A stretch of DNA of 64,000 nucleotides from an uncultured Alsobacter sp. (GTDB lineage: Bacteria; Pseudomonadota; Alphaproteobacteria; Rhizobiales; Beijerinckiaceae): NCBI RefSeq assembly GCF_945952055.1, contig NZ_CAMFHB010000027.1, positions 24,610-88,609 on the forward strand. The letters run 5' to 3'. Made by a program: the position numbers and the translations under genes. The notes beneath the pieces were generated by a model, which did no database searches, had not been told where the DNA came from, and saw only the letters and a program-made list of their open reading frames with translations. Shown here in pieces: positions 61,643 to 64,000 of this stretch. Numbering within the stretch: the stretch's first letter is position 1; the number at the start of each line of letters is the position of its first letter.

Positions 61643-62110
61643 TCAAAGTCCGAGGTCGGACAGCGTGGGATGATCGTCCGGGCGTCGGCCGAGGGGCCAG
61701 TGGAACAGGCGGTCTGTTTCGGCGATCGCCACGTCGTTGATGCTGGCGTGACGCACCGCCATGAGGCCGCCCTCGTCGAACTCCCAGTTCTCGTTGCCGT
61801 AGGACCGGAACCACGCGCCCTGGGCGTCGCGCCACTCGTAGGCGAAGCGCACGGCGATGCGCGTGTCGGAGAACGCCCATAACTCCTTGATGAGGCGGTA
61901 GTCGCGCTCCGCCTCCCACTTCCGGGTCAGGAACGTTACGATGTCAGCGCGGCCCCGGGGGAAGACCGAGCGATTGCGCCACCGGCTGTCGGGCGTGTAG
62001 GCGAGGGACACGCGCTGCGGGTCGCGCGAGTTCCAGGCATCCTCCGCCATGCGGACCTTGCGGATGGCGGTCTCGCGGGTGAAGGGCGGGCAAGGGGGTC
62101 TGGTCTCCAT
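61643..62110 (-). CDS. DUF1348 (NTF2-like) family protein
   Basis: The ATG at 62110 gives 155 residues; the long frame beyond it is a shadow of the hydrolase gene. The sequence follows DUF1348 closely: [78 protein letters not shown]. This is a small cone-shaped NTF2-like fold without known activity. It lies 80 bases after the alpha/beta hydrolase gene on the same strand and is convergent with the GFA gene. Confidence 0.92.
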   Translation of the reverse strand: METRPPCPPFTRETAIRKVRMAEDAWNSRDPQRVSLAYTPDSRWRNRSVFPRGRADIVTFLTRKWEAERDYRLIKELWAFSDTRIAVRFAYEWRDAQGAWFRSYGNENWEFDEGGLMAVRHASINDVAIAETDRLFHWPLGRRPDDHPTLSDLGL

Positions 62111-62190
62111 CGGGGAGGCTCCACTGTGTGGGCTGGAGGGCGGAAGACAGGCCGGCGGCTGGGCGCCGCCGGCTTTGTCCTGGATCCGGG

Positions 62191-63189
62191 CTATTGCCCC
62201 TTGGCGACGGCGCGGTCGTAGAAGGCCTTCATCCGATCGGCGATGTACTCGGCATTGTCCTCGACCGCGAAGTGCCCCGCCTTCAGCCGGTGCATCTCTG
62301 CCTTGGGGAGGTCGCGCAGGTAGGCTTCGCCACCGGCGGGGGTGAAGAAGACATCGTCCTGCCCCCAGAAGATCAGCGTCTTCGGCTGCTTGTCGCGCAG
62401 GAACGTCTGCCAGACGGGGTAGAGCTCGACGTTCTTCCGGTAGTCGTAGAAGAGGTCGAGGTTGAGGCGCACGGCGCCCGGCCGCTGCATCAGGCCGTAG
62501 TCGGCCTCCCAGTTGTCCGGGCTGATCAGTTCGGGATGGGCGGCCCCGTGCAGGTAGATGCCCTTGATGGCATCGCGGGTCAGGAAGGCCTCGAGGGGCT
62601 TTTCCGTCTCCGGCGAGCGGTTCTTCCACAGCGCACCGCGCAGTCCGTCCCAGACCTGGGTGAAGCCCTCCTCGTAGGCGTTGGTGTTCTGGATGATCAG
62701 CCAGTCCAGAGCCTTGGGATTGCGCCCCACGATGCGGAAGCCGACCGGGCCGCCGTAATCCTGCGCGTACAGGCCGTAGTGATCGAAGCCCTTGGCGGCC
62801 AGGAACTTCTCCATGGTCACCGAGAGTGCGTCGAAGGTGTAGGCGTAACGTGCCGGGTCCGGCATGTCGCTCGACCCGAAGCCCTGGTAGTCCGGCGCCA
62901 GCACGTGGAAGCGGTCGGCCAGCAGCCGCACGAGGTCGCGGTACTGGTGCGAGGAGGCCGGAAATCCGGAAAGCAGCACGAGCTTGGGGGCTTCGACCCT
63001 GCCGGCCTCGCGGTAGGCGATGGAGAGACCGTCGACGGGCAGGCTGCCGTAGCGCACATGCGTGGGCGCGACGGGCGTGGTGATCGGCTTCGACGGGGTG
63101 TCGGCCCGTGCCGGGCCGACGGATGCGAAGGCAGCAGTTGTCAGGGCGGCGCCGATCACGGCTGCGGCCCTCCATGTCGGAAGCGTCAT
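62191..63189 (-). CDS. Exported alpha/beta hydrolase, epoxide hydrolase-like
   Basis: A 332-residue protein with a signal peptide of about 29 residues (VGPARAD end). The alpha/beta fold shows [17 protein letters not shown], where the usual HGFP oxyanion motif is SGFP, and a nucleophile elbow [10 protein letters not shown] with Asp144. [11 protein letters not shown] supplies the acid, and [16 protein letters not shown] the catalytic His. The Asp nucleophile suggests epoxide hydrolase or dehalogenase-like chemistry in the periplasm. The loss of the motif His is worth noting. It is in one leftward unit with the AhpD-like gene upstream. Confidence 0.9.
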   Translation of the reverse strand: MTLPTWRAAAVIGAALTTAAFASVGPARADTPSKPITTPVAPTHVRYGSLPVDGLSIAYREAGRVEAPKLVLLSGFPASSHQYRDLVRLLADRFHVLAPDYQGFGSSDMPDPARYAYTFDALSVTMEKFLAAKGFDHYGLYAQDYGGPVGFRIVGRNPKALDWLIIQNTNAYEEGFTQVWDGLRGALWKNRSPETEKPLEAFLTRDAIKGIYLHGAAHPELISPDNWEADYGLMQRPGAVRLNLDLFYDYRKNVELYPVWQTFLRDKQPKTLIFWGQDDVFFTPAGGEAYLRDLPKAEMHRLKAGHFAVEDNAEYIADRMKAFYDRAVAKGQ

Positions 63190-63234
63190 GGGGATGATCC
63201 TTCTGTCAGGACGGTGGGAGTGGCCGCAGGAGCA

Positions 63235-63783
63235 TCAGGCCGCACGGGCCGCGACGACCGGGAAGTCGATGTCGGTCTTGAAGACCTCGTTGACGTAGTT
63301 GGTCCACGTGTTGAGGGCGACGTGCAGGACCACTTCGATGGCCTGCGCGTCCGAGTAACCGGCAAGCTTCAGGGCCGCGAGATCGCTCTCCGAGACATGA
63401 CCGCGCTCCAGCGCGACCTTCACCGCGAAGCGCACGGCGGCGTCGGCCTTCGGGTCCGTCGAGCCCCCGGCCCGGTTGGCCGCGATCTCGGCGTCGTCGA
63501 GGTGGGCGAAGGTCTTGCCGATATGGGTATGGGCGGACAGGCAGTAGCTGCAGCCGTTCACCTGGGCGACCGCCAGTGCGATCCGCTCGCGGGTCGCGGC
63601 CGGCAGCGTGCCCTTTTCGAGGGCCGTGTTGAGGCCGAGGTACCCTTCGAGCGACGCCGGGCTCTGGGCCACGAGCCGGAACAGGTTCGGCACCGAGCCG
63701 ATCTGCTTCTTCACGGCTTCGAGCAGCGGACGCGAAGCCTCGGGAGCGTCCGTGATGGTGGCGGGGGTGGGAATGCGAGACAT
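63235..63783 (-). CDS. Carboxymuconolactone decarboxylase/AhpD family protein
   Basis: AGGAGG correctly spaced before the ATG at 63783 gives 182 residues; a longer frame is not needed. The redox motif is CSYC with a following His (Cys78, Cys81, His85 in NGCSYCLSAHTHIGK), the AhpD-like peroxidase-related signature. Family members reduce peroxides through a thiol relay. It is the first gene of the leftward unit, 46 bases before the hydrolase gene. A LysR-type dyad lies about 95 bases upstream. Confidence 0.93.
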   Translation of the reverse strand: MSRIPTPATITDAPEASRPLLEAVKKQIGSVPNLFRLVAQSPASLEGYLGLNTALEKGTLPAATRERIALAVAQVNGCSYCLSAHTHIGKTFAHLDDAEIAANRAGGSTDPKADAAVRFAVKVALERGHVSESDLAALKLAGYSDAQAIEVVLHVALNTWTNYVNEVFKTDIDFPVVAARAA

Positions 63784-63876
63784 GGCCAATCCTCCTGGAA
63801 GGGCGAGCCCATCGCTCGCCTGACGCTCAAGGTGGTCCATTCCCGGGATGACGATAATCAGGCCATTTCGAAGTTC

Positions 63877-63899
63877 ATTATTTCAGATGCTACAATAAT
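63877..63899. promoter_or_regulatory. ATTATT-N11-AATAAT, LysR-type box
   Basis: A perfect 6-base inverted repeat with the T-N11-A geometry of LysR operators, in an AT-rich island upstream of the AhpD-like gene. It suggests a LysR gene reading rightward beyond the window end, a common partner for CMD/AhpD operons. The remaining bases to 64000 show no gene start I can support. Confidence 0.55.
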
Positions 63900-64000
63900 T
63901 TTCGGTGCGGATCGGGGGCCGTGCCGCTCTCGGGGACAAAGCCGGCTCGCTCTGCAAGGCGCGCGTGGCCGTTCGCTGCGTCTCTGTCCGGCAGCGTCGA

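Overview
The window is GC-rich, with densely packed genes, frequent 4-base ATGA start/stop overlaps and Shine-Dalgarno sites of the AGGAG type. The gene content (Ohr, DipZ, wHTH/ATPase/TPR regulators, IclR-controlled TRAP and sugar ABC importers, ECF sigma with an RskA-like anti-sigma, GFA and AHSA1 proteins) suggests an alphaproteobacterium, probably of the Hyphomicrobiales (rhizobial/methylobacterial type). This is inference from gene style; there is no rRNA or other phylogenetic marker. I saw no tRNA, rRNA, CRISPR array, transposase, integrase or replication gene. The region reads as chromosomal or megaplasmid accessory metabolism.

Layout. 1-2.3 kb: a truncated aldehyde dehydrogenase divergent from a LysR regulator. 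2.3-10.2 kb: a 914-residue wHTH-ATPase-TPR regulator divergent from an envelope/redox operon (Ohr, secreted hydrolase, DipZ-like CcdA-thioredoxin, a possible small secreted peptide, Tat hydrolase, SDR). 10.3-11.9 kb: an ABC-F ATPase. 12.3-21.4 kb: a self-contained type I secretion locus. It holds a Sel1 protein, an OmpA-domain protein, a membrane-anchored Pro/Ala-rich protein, an HlyD adaptor and an ABC exporter. Two Cys-free candidate substrates both end in Ser-Leu-Ile-Gly, one of them built from three copies of a ~57-residue repeat. A divergent ECF sigma/anti-sigma pair adjoins. This is the most novel-looking part of the window.

21.8-25.7 kb: aconitase-like (N-terminally short), amidohydrolase and metallo-beta-lactamase-fold genes in one overlapping unit. 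26.0-33.5 kb: an operon for uptake (TRAP) and CoA-dependent breakdown (ligase, thiolase, SDR) of an unknown acid, with a protein made of two tandem copies of an unrecognised domain; a divergent IclR regulator has two visible dyads. 34.9-40.7 kb: a seven-gene operon resembling non-phosphorylative sugar or sugar-acid catabolism, divergent from a second IclR regulator, which is followed by an ATPase-less sugar ABC importer. Two near-identical IclR-type operators tie these units together.

45.4-54.0 kb: a seven-gene operon with a complete sugar-type ABC importer, two tandem paralogous FAD oxidoreductases and a GMC oxidoreductase. 54.2-55.0 kb: two paralogous small DNA-binding proteins, convergent and overlapping at their 3' ends. 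55.1-59.7 kb: an AraC regulator divergent from TPR, MFS and FAD amine-oxidase-like genes. 59.9-63.8 kb: two GFA-family proteins around an ArsR-AHSA1 pair whose promoter predicts a leaderless mRNA, then DUF1348, alpha/beta hydrolase and AhpD-like genes. The window ends in a LysR-type dyad, suggesting a LysR gene just beyond the edge.
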